The notes under the pieces were generated by a model, which was not told the origin of the DNA, did no database searches, and worked only from the letters and a program-made list of their open reading frames with translations. A DNA stretch of 32,844 bases, taken from contig DAHWBS010000012.1 of assembly GCA_027323445.1 (NCBI GenBank), forward strand, positions 247 through 33,090. Direction: 5' to 3'. This DNA comes from Leptospirillum sp. GTDB lineage: Bacteria > Nitrospirota > Leptospirillia > Leptospirillales > Leptospirillaceae. The position numbers and the translations under genes are program-made. Below, one piece after another: positions 15,659 to 26,109 of this stretch (position 1 is its first letter; each line of letters opens with the position of its first letter).

Positions 15659-16528
15659 TCAGGGGGCAAGCTGCTTCCGTATGGCTTTGAGCTCCCTGAT
15701 CCGGTCAGCTCCCACCGGGGAGATCTTCATATCGAGGTCCTTCATGGTTTCAAGAATGATCCCGGAAATAAAAAGTCTGGCATTTTTCTTGTCATCGGCA
15801 GGAATAATATACCATGGTGCCTGTTCAAGACTGGTATGAGACAGGCACTCCTCATACGCATGCATATATTTCCCCCAGAACTTCCGCTCGGCCATGTCCG
15901 CTGCCGAAAACTTCCAGTTTTTATCTGGATTGTCGATACGTTCAAGGAACCGTTTCCGTTGCTCCTCCTCTGAAAGGTGCAGAAAAAACTTGATGACCCT
16001 TGTCCCGTTTCTGGTGAGATGTTTTTCAAGCTCTGTAATGGACTGGTAACGATTGGCCCAGATGGTGCTCTCATCTTTCGGAAGATCCGAAAGCCCCTGG
16101 GCTGAAAGGATCTCCGGGTGAACCCTGACAATCAGAACCTCTTCATAATAGGATCTGTTGAAAATACCGATTCGCCCCCTTTCCGGAAGACACCTCGATG
16201 TGCGCCAAAGGAAATCGTGCTCAAGTTCCTCAGCACTCGGGTGTTTGAAACTGTAGACCTGACACCCCTGGGGGTTGACCCCTGACATCACATGCGAAAT
16301 CGCTCCATCTTTTCCAGCAGCGTCCATCGCCTGAAAGATCAATAAAAGAGAATGGCTGTTTGACGCATAAAGAAGATACTGCTGACTTGAAAGCTCCCCG
16401 ATATGCTTTTTCAAAATCTTTTCATACTGACTTTTCGACTTGTACAAAGGCTCCGTCAGGGTCGGATAGCGGGCAAGATCCACCCGTGATCCTTCCTTGA
16501 CCCGGAAGCGGGAAAATGAACTTTTCAC
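15659..16528 (-). CDS. ppk2: Polyphosphate kinase 2 family (polyP:nucleotide phosphotransferase)
   Basis: A 289-residue single-domain PPK2 that transfers phosphate between polyphosphate and nucleotides in the cytoplasm. Walker A is [10 protein letters not shown] (66-75), followed by [17 protein letters not shown] and EHDFLWR, and Walker B/lid NRSYYEEVL (about 124-132). The MDAAGKDG and SGVNPQG pattern fits the subclass that can phosphorylate AMP and ADP (class III); this is from family memory. ATG 16564 overlaps the zwf stop (ATGA) but has a weak SD; GTG 16528 has AAAGGAGG 4 bases upstream and gives a normal family N-terminus, so I use it. It is the last gene of pgm-glgP-gnd-zwf-ppk2. Confidence 0.92.
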   Translation of the reverse strand: MKSSFSRFRVKEGSRVDLARYPTLTEPLYKSKSQYEKILKKHIGELSSQQYLLYASNSHSLLLIFQAMDAAGKDGAISHVMSGVNPQGCQVYSFKHPSAEELEHDFLWRTSRCLPERGRIGIFNRSYYEEVLIVRVHPEILSAQGLSDLPKDESTIWANRYQSITELEKHLTRNGTRVIKFFLHLSEEEQRKRFLERIDNPDKNWKFSAADMAERKFWGKYMHAYEECLSHTSLEQAPWYIIPADDKKNARLFISGIILETMKDLDMKISPVGADRIRELKAIRKQLAP

Positions 16529-16560
16529 CGAACCTCCTTTCCCTGATTTTTGAGTGGAAC

Positions 16561-18099
16561 TCATGAATGCTTTTTCTTCGACAACCCATCCGGTTCATTG
16601 TATATCGGCCAGAAATGCTCAGGTTTTTCCAAAAGACCAAGCGTTGCTTCAGGTCCCCAGGAGCCAGCGGGATAATTTGGAAAGTCGCTCGGCGGTGCCA
16701 TGGACCACGTTTCAATCACCGGAGACAGAAGGCTCCACGCTGCATCAATCTGGTCCGAACGCATGAATAATGTGGCGTCATTTCGCATGACATCCCAAAG
16801 AAGAGTTTCATAAGCTTCCGGCGAAGGAGTCATAAACGATTCCTGGTAGGAAAACTTCATCTCAACAGGACGAAGATGGAGCTTTTGGCCCGGATATTTG
16901 GCCTGAAAACGAAGAATGATCCCCTCTTCCGGCTGAATGGAGATCACAAGCCTTGCCGGCTGCCAGCCAAGAGAGGCTTCCATCGGGAAAGAACGATGTG
17001 GCACCTGGCGAAAGGTAATGACAATTTCAGAAATTTGTCGGGGCAGTCTCTTTCCCGTTCGGAGGTAAAACGGAACATTCTGCCAACGCCAGTTATCAAC
17101 AAAAAGCTTCAGTGCCGCAAAGGTCTCCGTTCCGGAATCCTTCGAAACGCCTTCTTCCTCCCGATATCCAGGCACCTTTTTCTGAGCGATCCAGCCGTCT
17201 CCATATTGCCCTCTGACGGCCACCGAATGAACCATATCCCTTGCTATCGGACGAACGGCATGGAGAACATCAACTTTTTTATTCCTGATCTCATCAGCAT
17301 CAAAATCAACCATTGGCTCCATCGCCACAAGACACAAAAGCTGCATCAGGTGGTTCTGGACCATATCCCTGAGCGTTCCGGCCCCGTCAAAGTAAGACCC
17401 CCTGTGCTCAACTCCAACCGTTTCAGCAACCGTGATCGTGACACATTCAACATAATGGCGATTCCAGAGAGGTTCAAAGATAGGATTTGCAAACCGGAAA
17501 GCCAGAATATTCTGGACCGTTTCCTTCCCCAGATAATGGTCGATCCGAAAAATCTGTGACTCATCAAAACTCTCGGCAAGTGTCTGGTTCAATGCCCGGG
17601 AAGACTCACGGTCATAACCTATGGGTTTTTCGATCACAAGTCTTGAACACTCGATATCATCGGACAGACCAGAGGCTTTCAGATACTTCGGAATCTCCCC
17701 AAAAAGGCTTGGGGGGGTCGCCATGTAAAAAATACGCTGGGTTTTTTCCTTCCATAAATCATCAATCTCCTTGCAACGAACCGAAAGAGCCGAATAGGTT
17801 TCTGATTTTTTAAAATCCCCCCTGAGGTAGAAAATCTGGCTGGCAAAGATATTCCAGTCATCTGCAGACACTTTTCCCACTCTGGAAAAAGAGTTCACCC
17901 CATCAAAAAAGTGTTTTCTGAGCTTGTCCTCCTCAAAGTCATTCCGGTCCACGCAGATGATCGCAAAATGATTTGTGATGCTTTTGGCCCGGAACAGATC
18001 AAAAAGGGCTGGGACCAGCTTCCGCCAGGTCAGATCCCCGCCACCCCCGAAAATGACAAAGATCGTTGCGGGGGCCTTGTCATGATTCGGGGCCATCAT
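16561..18099 (-). CDS. zwf: Glucose-6-phosphate 1-dehydrogenase
   Basis: A 512-residue NADP-dependent enzyme, the first step of the oxidative pentose phosphate pathway. The cofactor motif [17 protein letters not shown] and the catalytic segment [13 protein letters not shown] are intact, as are VIEKPIGYD and [18 protein letters not shown]. Length is normal. I start at ATG 18099, whose ATGA overlaps the gnd stop; an upstream TTG at 18111 lacks a good SD. Coupled to gnd, it feeds NADPH production. Being downstream of glycogen phosphorylase and phosphoglucomutase, the operon would turn stored glucan into glucose-6-phosphate and then NADPH and pentoses. Confidence 0.97.
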   Translation of the reverse strand: MMAPNHDKAPATIFVIFGGGGDLTWRKLVPALFDLFRAKSITNHFAIICVDRNDFEEDKLRKHFFDGVNSFSRVGKVSADDWNIFASQIFYLRGDFKKSETYSALSVRCKEIDDLWKEKTQRIFYMATPPSLFGEIPKYLKASGLSDDIECSRLVIEKPIGYDRESSRALNQTLAESFDESQIFRIDHYLGKETVQNILAFRFANPIFEPLWNRHYVECVTITVAETVGVEHRGSYFDGAGTLRDMVQNHLMQLLCLVAMEPMVDFDADEIRNKKVDVLHAVRPIARDMVHSVAVRGQYGDGWIAQKKVPGYREEEGVSKDSGTETFAALKLFVDNWRWQNVPFYLRTGKRLPRQISEIVITFRQVPHRSFPMEASLGWQPARLVISIQPEEGIILRFQAKYPGQKLHLRPVEMKFSYQESFMTPSPEAYETLLWDVMRNDATLFMRSDQIDAAWSLLSPVIETWSMAPPSDFPNYPAGSWGPEATLGLLEKPEHFWPIYNEPDGLSKKKHS

Positions 18100-19523
18100 G
18101 ATTCGTCCCAATCTGTGTGAAAGACACCTGTGCGGTCGATTCGCTCATAAGTATGCGATCCGAAGAAATCACGCTGGGCCTGAATAAGGTTCGACGGAAG
18201 CCATTCGCTTCGATAAGCATCAAGATAGGATAATGTCGATAGAATGGCCGAAACAGGGATTCCCATCCTGATCGCTTCTGTTGCGACCGACCTCAAGCTC
18301 TCCTGATGGTCTGCCACGATTTTTGAAAAGGCAGGATCAAGAAGAAGATTGGGAAGAGCGGGAGAACGTCTGTACACATTCCGGATATCTTCCAGAATAG
18401 TGGCACGGATAATGCATCCCCCCCGCCAGATCCGGGCGATCGCTTCAAGGTCCAGGCCATACCCATGGTGGGAAGAGGCCACCGATAAAAGAGCCATACC
18501 CTGGGAATAGACCAGAAGCATCGAAGCGTACAAGGCACTTTCAAGCCTTTTGACAAACTCGCCGCAATCTCCGGAGAAGGACACCAAAGGACGGGGAAGA
18601 TTGGATTTAGCAATACTCCGTTCATCATGAAGAACAGACAAATTCCTCATGGCAACCGACACATCAATCGACGGAGTGGGTACAGAAAGCTCCATCGCGC
18701 TTTCAGAAGTCCACATCCCGGTTCCCTTTTGAGCCGCGGCACCCTTGATTTCATCGATCAGATCCTTTTTTGTTTCCGGATCCTTGCGACCAAAAATTTC
18801 GCCTGTGATCTCCATCAGGTAACCGGAAAGTTCTTTTTTGTTCCAGTCCTTGTAAACCTGCTCCAGCTCCCGATTTCCCAGACCAAGACCCCGTTTCATC
18901 AGATCATAGGATTCGGAAATCAACTGCATCAGGGCGTACTCGATCCCGTTATGCACCATCTTGACGAAGTGGCCTGCGGACCCAGGTCCGATATGGGTCA
19001 CACATGGTTCCCCCTTGACCTTTGCAGAGGATGCCTCAAGGATGGGCCTCACCCGCTCATAGGCTTCGGGACGCCCACCCGGCATGATGCTTGGTCCGTA
19101 GCGAGCCCCCTTTTCCCCACCAGAAACGCCCATTCCCATGAACCATATCCCTTTTGCATAAAGGGCTTTCTCTCGGATGTCCGTATCCTTGTAGTCAGAA
19201 TTCCCGGCATCAATAATCAGATCTCCGGGCTCCAGAAAGGAGAGAAGCTCATTGATGACCGAGTCGACCGCCAGACCTGCCGGGACAAGCATCATGACCG
19301 CCCGCGGTTTTTTCAGAAGACCGATGAATGCGGCGAGATCGCTTGAACCACTGACATCGTGGCTGGCCCCTTCTTTCAAAAAGGCATTCACTTTGGCCGG
19401 ATCCCTGTCATATCCGGCCACAGGAAAGCTGTGGTCGGCCATGTTCAGGAGAAGGTTCCGGCCCATGACTCCAAGACCGATCATACCCAGTTCAAAACGA
19501 CTGCCAGTTTTCTCTGCTTTCAA
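18096..19523 (-). CDS. gnd: 6-phosphogluconate dehydrogenase, decarboxylating
   Basis: A 475-residue enzyme that oxidises 6-phosphogluconate to ribulose-5-phosphate, CO2 and NADPH. It shows the NADP site [18 protein letters not shown], the substrate signature [22 protein letters not shown], the catalytic Lys/His region [13 protein letters not shown], and a full C-terminal domain. The start is TTG 19523, strongly supported by AAGGAGG 6 bases upstream. The stop overlaps the zwf ATG. It begins 21 bases after glgP. The 475-residue length is the long homodimeric form. Confidence 0.97.
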   Translation of the reverse strand: MKAEKTGSRFELGMIGLGVMGRNLLLNMADHSFPVAGYDRDPAKVNAFLKEGASHDVSGSSDLAAFIGLLKKPRAVMMLVPAGLAVDSVINELLSFLEPGDLIIDAGNSDYKDTDIREKALYAKGIWFMGMGVSGGEKGARYGPSIMPGGRPEAYERVRPILEASSAKVKGEPCVTHIGPGSAGHFVKMVHNGIEYALMQLISESYDLMKRGLGLGNRELEQVYKDWNKKELSGYLMEITGEIFGRKDPETKKDLIDEIKGAAAQKGTGMWTSESAMELSVPTPSIDVSVAMRNLSVLHDERSIAKSNLPRPLVSFSGDCGEFVKRLESALYASMLLVYSQGMALLSVASSHHGYGLDLEAIARIWRGGCIIRATILEDIRNVYRRSPALPNLLLDPAFSKIVADHQESLRSVATEAIRMGIPVSAILSTLSYLDAYRSEWLPSNLIQAQRDFFGSHTYERIDRTGVFHTDWDES

Positions 19524-19544
19524 GAGCGACCTCCTTCTTTAATT

Positions 19545-22094
19545 TTATCTTTGCCACAGGATCTGTGATGTCTCAAGCGGTACAGATACACCCGGAAAAC
19601 AGGGTATAACACGGGCGGTATAGTCTCCCGGCGGGCGATTGGAGGATACGCTTGCCGTATAGAGCCTATCGCCGGAAGGATTCGCCGAAGCCATCTCCAT
19701 CGTTTGCCGGAAGACAGGCAAATCCGGACCGCCATCGGCATAGATTTCTACAGAAAACTCTGATGAATCCATCTTTCCCGGATCGATCGACACGGAAAAA
19801 ACAAAGCCATTTTCGCCATTCGATAACAACGCTTTCCGGATTTTGAGCGTGTCCCAGTTTTCCACCAATTTTTTCTTCCAGATGGAAATTCTGGTCCCGA
19901 GAGCTCCATTCTCTGCTGATCTCAAGCGAACACTTTCGGCTGCAGGAAGATAATATCTCTGGGTGTACTCCCTGACCGCCCGGTTGCTTGAAAATCGGGG
20001 GGTCAGGCAAGCCATGCTTTCCCTGATTTTCTGGATCCAGCCCTCCGGACGGTTGTTCCGGTCCCGGTCGTAGAAAGCCGGAACAACCTCCTCCTCGAGT
20101 TTTTCATAGAGAGACTCCGCCTCTACATGATCCCATTCCGGATCGTCCCCATGTTCGAGCCCGTCACCAAGGGCCCAGCCAACCTTGGGCGTATAGGCTT
20201 CCGCCCACCATCCGTCGAGCTCCGAAAAATTCAGTCCTCCATTGACCAGAACTTTCATACCGCTTGTTCCACAAGCTTCCCATGGCCTTCTTGGGGTATT
20301 GAGCCAGAGATCAACCCCCTGAACAAGACGCTCACTCAACAGCATGTCATAATCCGATAAAAACATGACCCGTCCTGAAACCTCAGGCCTCCTTATAAAG
20401 GAGGTCCATTGCCGGACCATTTCCTGGCCGGCAAGATCCGCCGGATGTGCCTTTCCTGCAATCACTATCTGTACAGGACCCTTCGGGTGATGAAGAAGAC
20501 GAATCAGACGATCAGGGTCAAATAAAAGAAGGTTGGGACGCTTGTAGGTTGCAAATCGCCGCGCAAATCCGATTGTCAAAACATCGGGCGAGAAGAATGA
20601 GGAAACCCGTTCGATCTGCTCCGGAGGCTCACCCGCAACCTTCATCTGCCGGGCAAGATGCTCCCTTGCGTAGGAAATAAATGTTTTTCGGGAAGCATTT
20701 CTGAATTTCCAAAGAGCCTCGTCAGGCAAGCGCCGGATATCGCTTTCAAGGGATTCTGTCGGCAATAGCCAGCGGCCCTTTCCGCAGGCATTGCTCCACA
20801 GGGCATCTGCACCCTCAGAATCCCAGCTGGGAGAATGAACCCCATTGGTCACATGGCCGATCGGAACCTCAGATATCGGCCATCTGGGGAAAAGGTCTCC
20901 CAGAATATGACGACTGACGCGACCATGAAGCGCACTCACACCATTGACCTGGCCGCTGCCCCTCATCGCAAGGTGTGCCATATTGAAAAGCGACCCGGAA
21001 TCTTCGGGGCTCACTCTTCCGAGAGAAAGAAATTCATCAAAGCCGATCCCGAGCTCTTTCTCGGAATACGTCCTGAAATAGCGGTCCATCAGGGACGGCT
21101 CAAATCGATCAAATCCCGCAGACACTGCAGTGTGCGTCGTAAAGAGGTTCCCGGCCCTTGTGGTCGAAAGAGCCTCGTCAAAAGATTGCCCGGTCTTTTC
21201 CATCTGCTCCCTGGCCCGTTCGAGAATGGCAAAAGCGGCATGCCCTTCGTTCAAATGACAAACGTTTGCATCGATTTCCAGTTTTCGAAGCAGCCTCCAG
21301 CCACCGATTCCAAGAACAATTTCCTGTTTCAGCCTGAGAGGTGACCCTCCACCGTAAAGTTCGCTCGTCACTTGACGGTGGGAGGGATGATTGGCCAGGT
21401 CATTGGAGTCCAGAAGGTACAACCTTACCTTTCCGACCTTAACGTGCCAGACCCTGAGCCACATCTTTGCCGATGGCATGTCGACCGACAATCGGAGCCA
21501 TTCTCCATTGGGTTCCCGAACCGGTGTGATGGGGAGGCTTCCTGGGTCGTTATAGGGATAAAGAGCCTGCTGGTTTCCTCCATTGTCGATGACCTGGCGA
21601 AAATACCCCTGCTGATACAAAAGACCGATACCCACGACCGGTACACCCAGATCGCTTGCGGCCTTGAGCTGGTCTCCCGCTACATTTCCAAGCCCTCCGG
21701 AGTAGATAGGAAGAGCTTCACTCAACATGAATTCCATGCTGAAATAGGCAACCGTTTCAAGGGGTGAGTCTTTGTATGTCATCTGAAACCATGCCGGTGA
21801 TTCAGTAGACTTCATTTTTTCTTTTAAAAGCCTTGCCACATCCTTCCGAAAAGAAGGATCCGAAAAGGCCTCCAGGATCCTGTCCCGAGAAACAGTCTGG
21901 AGTACCGCCCATGGGTTATGGGTCAATTCCCACAAATCAGGGTCGAGATGGCGCCATACCAAATCCGCGGAATGGTTCCAGGACCACCGCATATCAAGCG
22001 CCAGCTCCGCCAGTGAATCAAATCCCTCGACATCTGAATGTCTGGTGGTATAACGCTGGTTCGTCGCACCTTTTAAAGCTGCTTTCCTGGCCAT
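19545..22094 (-). CDS. glgP: Alpha-glucan (glycogen) phosphorylase
   Basis: An 849-residue GT35 enzyme releasing glucose-1-phosphate from glycogen. The N-terminal domain (ALDMRWSWNHSADLVWRHLDPDLW) is the DUF3417 found in the short bacterial/archaeal phosphorylase type rather than classical MalP/GlgP. The active-site histidine region CHLNEGHAAFAILE and the PLP-lysine stretch RRPWEACGTSGMKVLVNGG are intact. A C-terminal domain of about 120 residues follows the catalytic part. I use ATG 22094 (GGGAG 4 bases upstream) instead of TTG 22121. It lies 36 bases after pgm and 21 before gnd. Confidence 0.95.
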   Translation of the reverse strand: MARKAALKGATNQRYTTRHSDVEGFDSLAELALDMRWSWNHSADLVWRHLDPDLWELTHNPWAVLQTVSRDRILEAFSDPSFRKDVARLLKEKMKSTESPAWFQMTYKDSPLETVAYFSMEFMLSEALPIYSGGLGNVAGDQLKAASDLGVPVVGIGLLYQQGYFRQVIDNGGNQQALYPYNDPGSLPITPVREPNGEWLRLSVDMPSAKMWLRVWHVKVGKVRLYLLDSNDLANHPSHRQVTSELYGGGSPLRLKQEIVLGIGGWRLLRKLEIDANVCHLNEGHAAFAILERAREQMEKTGQSFDEALSTTRAGNLFTTHTAVSAGFDRFEPSLMDRYFRTYSEKELGIGFDEFLSLGRVSPEDSGSLFNMAHLAMRGSGQVNGVSALHGRVSRHILGDLFPRWPISEVPIGHVTNGVHSPSWDSEGADALWSNACGKGRWLLPTESLESDIRRLPDEALWKFRNASRKTFISYAREHLARQMKVAGEPPEQIERVSSFFSPDVLTIGFARRFATYKRPNLLLFDPDRLIRLLHHPKGPVQIVIAGKAHPADLAGQEMVRQWTSFIRRPEVSGRVMFLSDYDMLLSERLVQGVDLWLNTPRRPWEACGTSGMKVLVNGGLNFSELDGWWAEAYTPKVGWALGDGLEHGDDPEWDHVEAESLYEKLEEEVVPAFYDRDRNNRPEGWIQKIRESMACLTPRFSSNRAVREYTQRYYLPAAESVRLRSAENGALGTRISIWKKKLVENWDTLKIRKALLSNGENGFVFSVSIDPGKMDSSEFSVEIYADGGPDLPVFRQTMEMASANPSGDRLYTASVSSNRPPGDYTARVIPCFPGVSVPLETSQILWQR

Positions 22095-22130
22095 TGATCT
22101 CCCTTCATCTCGAAGTTTCAAAAAATGGAA

Positions 22131-23774
22131 TCATGAAGACAACGCTTTATCCACAATCTCCTGTGCTTCTGAAAGTATCCGGGAAAGATGCTCCTCTCCC
22201 GCAAAGCTCTCGGCATAAATCTTGTAGATACTTTCGGTTCCCGATGGTCTTGCCGCAAACCATCCGCTTTTGGTCACAACCTTCAGTCCTCCGATGGACT
22301 GGTTGTTGCCGGGAGCCTTTGTCAGGCATTCAATGATCTTTTCTCCCGCAAGCTCTTCCGAACGAACCTTCTCTGGAGTGAGGTTCTTCAGGAGTGATTT
22401 CTGCCAGTCTGTCGCCGGAGCGTCGATCCGGCGATAAGCCGGGTGTCCGAAGCGCTCGCAAAGATGACTGTAGGACGTACATGGATCCATCTGCATCCTG
22501 ACGGTCATTTCTGCAGACAACAATCCAGGAATGATTCCATCCTTGTCCGTCGACCATACGCCACCATCGATCCTGAGGAAGGAGGCACCGGCACTTTCCT
22601 CTCCACCAAAACCAAGGCTTCCATCCATAAGACCATCGACGAAATACTTAAAGCCAACCGGAACTTCGTAAAGAGCCCTGCCAAGCTCCCTGGCCACAGC
22701 ATCGATCATCTGCGAGGAAACCAGCGTCTTTCCCACTCTGGCCTTTTCCGACCACTTTGGCCTGTGTGTGAAAAGATAGCTCACCATAGCGGACAGATAA
22801 TGATTCGGAGCCATCAGGCCACCACTTTTCGTGACGATACCGTGCCGGTCATGGTCCGTATCCGCCGCGAAGGCGATGTCAAAACGATCCTTCATGGCAA
22901 CCAGCGATTCCATGGCATAAGGCGAAGAGGGGTCCATCCGGATTTGCCCATCCCAGTCAAGGGTCATGAAGCGGAAGGTCGGATCGACCATCTCGTTAAC
23001 ACAGGTCAAATCCAGCTTGTATTGCTCGGCGATCCTTCTCCAGTAGTGCACTCCGGCTCCGCCCAGAGGATCAACCCCCATCCGGATTTTTGAATCTCTG
23101 ATCAACTCCATATCGACAACATTTCCAAGATCCCCAACATAGGAACCCAGGAAATCATGTCGATGTGTTGTCGGAGCCTTCAGGGCCCTGGCATAAGAGA
23201 TACGCCTGATTCCCTGGAGACAGTCCTCCATCAATCCATTGGCCTTGCTCTCGATCCAACCGGTAATGGAAGCATCCGCCGGGCCCCCGTTAGGCGGGTT
23301 ATACTTAAAACCCCCATCCTGGGGAGGATTATGCGATGGGGTAATGACTATCCCGTCAGCAAGGCCTCTCTTCCTGTTGGCGTTATAGGTCAAAATTGCA
23401 TGGGATATCACCGGGGTCGGGGTAAACTCGTCGTTGATGGCAAGAAAGACATCAACCTCATTTGCGGAAAGAACTTCAAGGGCAGTAACCATCGCCGGCA
23501 GAGAAAGGGCATGGGTATCAATTCCCAGATAGAGAGGACCATCGATCTTCTGAGACTTCCGATACAGGCAGATCGCCTGGGTGATGGACAAGATATGTTC
23601 TTCATTAAATGATCGGGTAAAGGAAGATCCCCTGTGACCGGAGGTTCCGAAAGAGACCCTTTCTCCCGGAACCCTGGGATCGGGCATTTCCGTAAAATAG
23701 GCGGTTACAAGCTTTGAGACATCGAGCAGAGTATCAGGAGACGCGGGTTTTCCCGCAAGGGGGTTGATCGTCAT
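22131..23774 (-). CDS. pgm: Phosphoglucomutase (alpha-D-glucose phosphate-specific)
   Basis: A 547-residue alpha-phosphohexomutase converting glucose-1-phosphate to glucose-6-phosphate. The four family motifs are present: the start FGTSGHRGSS, phosphoserine loop ITPSHNPPQDGG, metal loop DTDHDRHG, sugar-specificity loop GGEESAGASFLR, and phosphate-binding RPSGTESIYKIY. AAGGAG lies 6 bases before ATG 23774; a second ATG four bases upstream is out of frame. It is the first gene of the glycogen/pentose phosphate operon and links GlgP to Zwf. Confidence 0.96.
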   Translation of the reverse strand: MTINPLAGKPASPDTLLDVSKLVTAYFTEMPDPRVPGERVSFGTSGHRGSSFTRSFNEEHILSITQAICLYRKSQKIDGPLYLGIDTHALSLPAMVTALEVLSANEVDVFLAINDEFTPTPVISHAILTYNANRKRGLADGIVITPSHNPPQDGGFKYNPPNGGPADASITGWIESKANGLMEDCLQGIRRISYARALKAPTTHRHDFLGSYVGDLGNVVDMELIRDSKIRMGVDPLGGAGVHYWRRIAEQYKLDLTCVNEMVDPTFRFMTLDWDGQIRMDPSSPYAMESLVAMKDRFDIAFAADTDHDRHGIVTKSGGLMAPNHYLSAMVSYLFTHRPKWSEKARVGKTLVSSQMIDAVARELGRALYEVPVGFKYFVDGLMDGSLGFGGEESAGASFLRIDGGVWSTDKDGIIPGLLSAEMTVRMQMDPCTSYSHLCERFGHPAYRRIDAPATDWQKSLLKNLTPEKVRSEELAGEKIIECLTKAPGNNQSIGGLKVVTKSGWFAARPSGTESIYKIYAESFAGEEHLSRILSEAQEIVDKALSS

Positions 23775-24111
23775 TCATCGCTCCTTCTGAGGTTTGAACC
23801 GGACCTTAGCCTTTTTCTTCAATGTATCAGGATCAAAATTCCAGGGAGACCCCCCTTTGTTACAGAGCAAGATTCTAAGGATTTAAAGGAATCAAGATGT
23901 GGAGATCATGAAGGATATATCGAGCAAAAAACAAACAGGAAAACTCATAATCGCTCAACAGGACAGATTTTACAAGACAGACTGACTGCTGCTGCGAAAT
24001 TTTTTTATATTACGGCAATTGAAATACCTGCCATGAGAATCGAACAAGTTATGGATACCAAAGGAACGTTCATACCACCCGACAAAGAGGATCGGCGATC
24101 TATGATGTTTA
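23775..24111. other. Intergenic region between ackA and pgm
   Basis: A 337-base AT-rich gap. It should hold the pgm operon promoter on the minus strand, but no hexamer pair is convincing. A 25-codon plus-strand frame (ATG near 23908) has a poorly spaced SD and no recognisable product, so I do not call it. No strong hairpin follows ackA. Confidence 0.5.
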
Positions 24112-25218
24112 TCATTGACCCAGTACAAGATGGGCGTCTCTCGAAATTGTCCAGTCTTCTTTTGTGGAAATAACCGCCACGCTGACGCGGGAGCCAATAG
24201 GAGAAATGATCCGGTCAGTCGAGGATTGCCCATTTTCTTGGTTTTTCCCGGAATCAAGGGCGATTCCCAAAAAGCCAAGATCTCTTGCAATCCAGTTTCT
24301 CATCAGGCTTGAATGTTCTCCTATCCCTCCGGCAAAAACCAGACAGGAAATCCCCCCCATCGATGTCGCCATCTGAGAAACCGCCTGAGCCGCTCTCCTT
24401 GCAAACATGGAAAGAGCCATTTCTGACTCTTTGTGTCCTGAACGATAAGCCTTCTCCAGCACAACGAGGTCGCTGTCAAGCCCTGAGACGCCCAAAAGTC
24501 CCGACTGGTGATTCAGATCCTTTTCAATCTCCTCTGGCGAAAGCCCTTTTGTTCCCAAATAAAAGGGAATTCCCGGATCGATGGAGCCGGATCTCGTCCC
24601 CATCATCAAACCTTCCATAGGAGTCAAACCCATTGTTGTATCAATGGACACACCTGAATGAATCGCACAGGCCGAAGCACCGTTCCCGAGATGGAGGGCA
24701 ACGGTCCGCAGGGCCTCCTCAGGCTTAAAAAGCTCTTTTAATCTGTGAGCGATGTAGTCGTAAGACAGGCCATGAAAGCCATAGCGTCTTACCCCGTGAT
24801 CATGGAACCAGGAGTTCGGAACAGGGTAATGAAAAGCCACCGGAGGAAGCGTGCGATGGAAAGACGTATCAAAGGACAATACAATGGGACAGTTTGCAAA
24901 AATTCGTTTCAAAGCGTTAATGGTCCGGATCGCACCGTCTGTATGCAGAGGAGAAAGTGGACGAAGGCGTTCTAGATCATCAAAGAGTTTTTCATGAAAA
25001 AGAACCGGATCCCTGAAAAGCGAGCCACCGTGAACAACCCTGACACCCACAGCTTCCGGAGGACTGTCCGAATTTCCGGAGAAAAAGGAGGAAAGAGCCC
25101 TGTCCAAAAGCTCAGGACGGTCATGAAACGGGACGGTAGAAGTCCCGATTCTGTTATTGTCCTTCCACAACGACAGCTTGATCGTTGATGAACCTGGATT
25201 GACGACAGCCACTATCAC
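24112..25218 (-). CDS. ackA: Acetate kinase
   Basis: A 368-residue ASKHA-fold kinase interconverting acetate plus ATP with acetyl phosphate. The phosphate-binding start VNPGSSTIK, the catalytic segment FDTSFHRTLPPVAFHYPVP, RRYGFHGLSYDYI, HLGNGASACAI, TPMEGLMMGTRSGSIDPG and FAGGIGEHS are all there. It is slightly shorter than the usual 400 residues. The start is GTG 25218; an in-frame stop 31 bases upstream excludes a longer protein, and the family's N-terminus fits, but the SD is weak. No pta is adjacent; acetyl phosphate could come from a phosphoketolase elsewhere (inference). Confidence 0.95.
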   Translation of the reverse strand: MIVAVVNPGSSTIKLSLWKDNNRIGTSTVPFHDRPELLDRALSSFFSGNSDSPPEAVGVRVVHGGSLFRDPVLFHEKLFDDLERLRPLSPLHTDGAIRTINALKRIFANCPIVLSFDTSFHRTLPPVAFHYPVPNSWFHDHGVRRYGFHGLSYDYIAHRLKELFKPEEALRTVALHLGNGASACAIHSGVSIDTTMGLTPMEGLMMGTRSGSIDPGIPFYLGTKGLSPEEIEKDLNHQSGLLGVSGLDSDLVVLEKAYRSGHKESEMALSMFARRAAQAVSQMATSMGGISCLVFAGGIGEHSSLMRNWIARDLGFLGIALDSGKNQENGQSSTDRIISPIGSRVSVAVISTKEDWTISRDAHLVLGQ

Positions 25219-25469
25219 CGAATGACAACCCCACCCTGCTGATTGACATCAACCTTTACGGAAGCAAGCCAAAAGCAACCCTGAAACAGGTCTGGCTTCC
25301 ATAACCTCCTGTATTTCTCAGATGCATTGTGACGCGTTCCCGGACCCTTCGCAAACACCGCCTCTCTTCTGGAGACTCACTCCTTTAGAACCGGGGAAAG
25401 TGGCGCTCTCATCCTTTGATCGAAGATCTCTTCATGACAAAAAGTCTTCCGCTTTTCACAAGAAACAAC
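25219..25469. other. Intergenic region upstream of ackA
   Basis: About 250 bases with no supported gene. On the minus strand a 17-codon frame (ATG 25302 to TGA 25249) follows an AGGAGG only 2 bases away and is in frame with ackA; it is too poorly spaced to call a leader peptide. No clear promoter pair is seen. Confidence 0.45.
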
Positions 25470-25494
25470 AAAAAAGGGAGACCTTGGGCCTCCC
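25470..25494 (-). terminator. Strong intrinsic terminator after the 103-residue gene
   Basis: Minus-strand stem GGGAGGCC/GGTCTCCC with a CAA loop (25476-25494), one G-U pair, followed by TTTTTT. The G-U would be an A-C mismatch on the plus strand, which fixes the direction. Confidence 0.9.
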
Positions 25495-25521
25495 TTTTCA
25501 GGATCCGGAATCCAGCCCCTC

Positions 25522-25833
25522 CTAATGAAGCTCCGCAAAGACTTCCTTCAGATGCCGGATGGCTTCTTCATGAGGAACATCCATCACTGGCTGGCGCTTG
25601 ATCAAGACCTCACAACCCCGCTCGAGAGCCGCCAGGATCTCACTCCTCATCTCCGGAACATGGTACTCCGTCACAAGGTCGTCACAAACCGATCCAAAAT
25701 ACCCTCTCACATTCTGTTTCCAGGAAATCAGCCCATCTTCGGTCGGATCCGGAGCCGGATCAATTAACGCAAGCCTCCCTTTTTTTTCCGCTTTCATGAG
25801 GATCTCTTCTTTTTTAACCTGTGTCGTCTCCAT
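25522..25833 (-). CDS. Conserved-looking small protein, unknown function
   Basis: A 103-residue soluble, acidic protein. It has a textbook SD (AAGGAGG, 7 bases before ATG 25833) and its own strong terminator, so it is very likely expressed. After a charged N-terminus (KKEEILMKAEKKG) it shows a compact alpha/beta-looking pattern with a Cys in SVCDDLV, a helix MRSEILAALERGCEVLI and a C-terminal helix EEAIRHLKEVFAEL. No membrane segment or signal is visible. I do not recognise the family. Confidence 0.8.
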   Translation of the reverse strand: METTQVKKEEILMKAEKKGRLALIDPAPDPTEDGLISWKQNVRGYFGSVCDDLVTEYHVPEMRSEILAALERGCEVLIKRQPVMDVPHEEAIRHLKEVFAELH

Positions 25834-26109
25834 GGCTTACCCTCCTTCAAAGAGAAGTTGTTTTCCAAAAATGGATTCGTTCCCAGTGCATGCACTCCCA
25901 CAAGACCCTCCCCCACGGAAGGAAAACAGAAACCGGACAGCTCCTCGCGACAGGAAAGGCAAAAAGCCTCCAGCCGCCAGGAAAGGACGCAACCTATGAA
26001 TGATTTCAGATAGTGGGAATGATTTGAGAGTACACCCGAAATGGTTCTTGTCAAGTGCGCAAAAAATCAAATGAGCGGGGAAAGAGATGGGCAGCGTCCT
26101 GACGATCCG
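25834..26109. other. Intergenic region with weak promoter candidate
   Basis: A 276-base gap upstream of the 103-residue gene. On the minus strand a TTGACA (around 26050) is followed 16 bases later by TACTCT, a poor -10. If used, the leader would be about 190 bases. I checked it for a cobalamin-type riboswitch and saw no conserved core. Confidence 0.3.

Noticed and set aside
18627-19346. 239-codon open frame on the plus strand (similar cases at 16876-17559 and 22443-23093)
   Set aside because: Antisense shadows of gnd, zwf and pgm.
25834-26109. Cobalamin-type riboswitch or other leader RNA upstream of the 103-residue gene
   Set aside because: GC-rich segments drew attention, but no conserved riboswitch core could be found on the minus strand.
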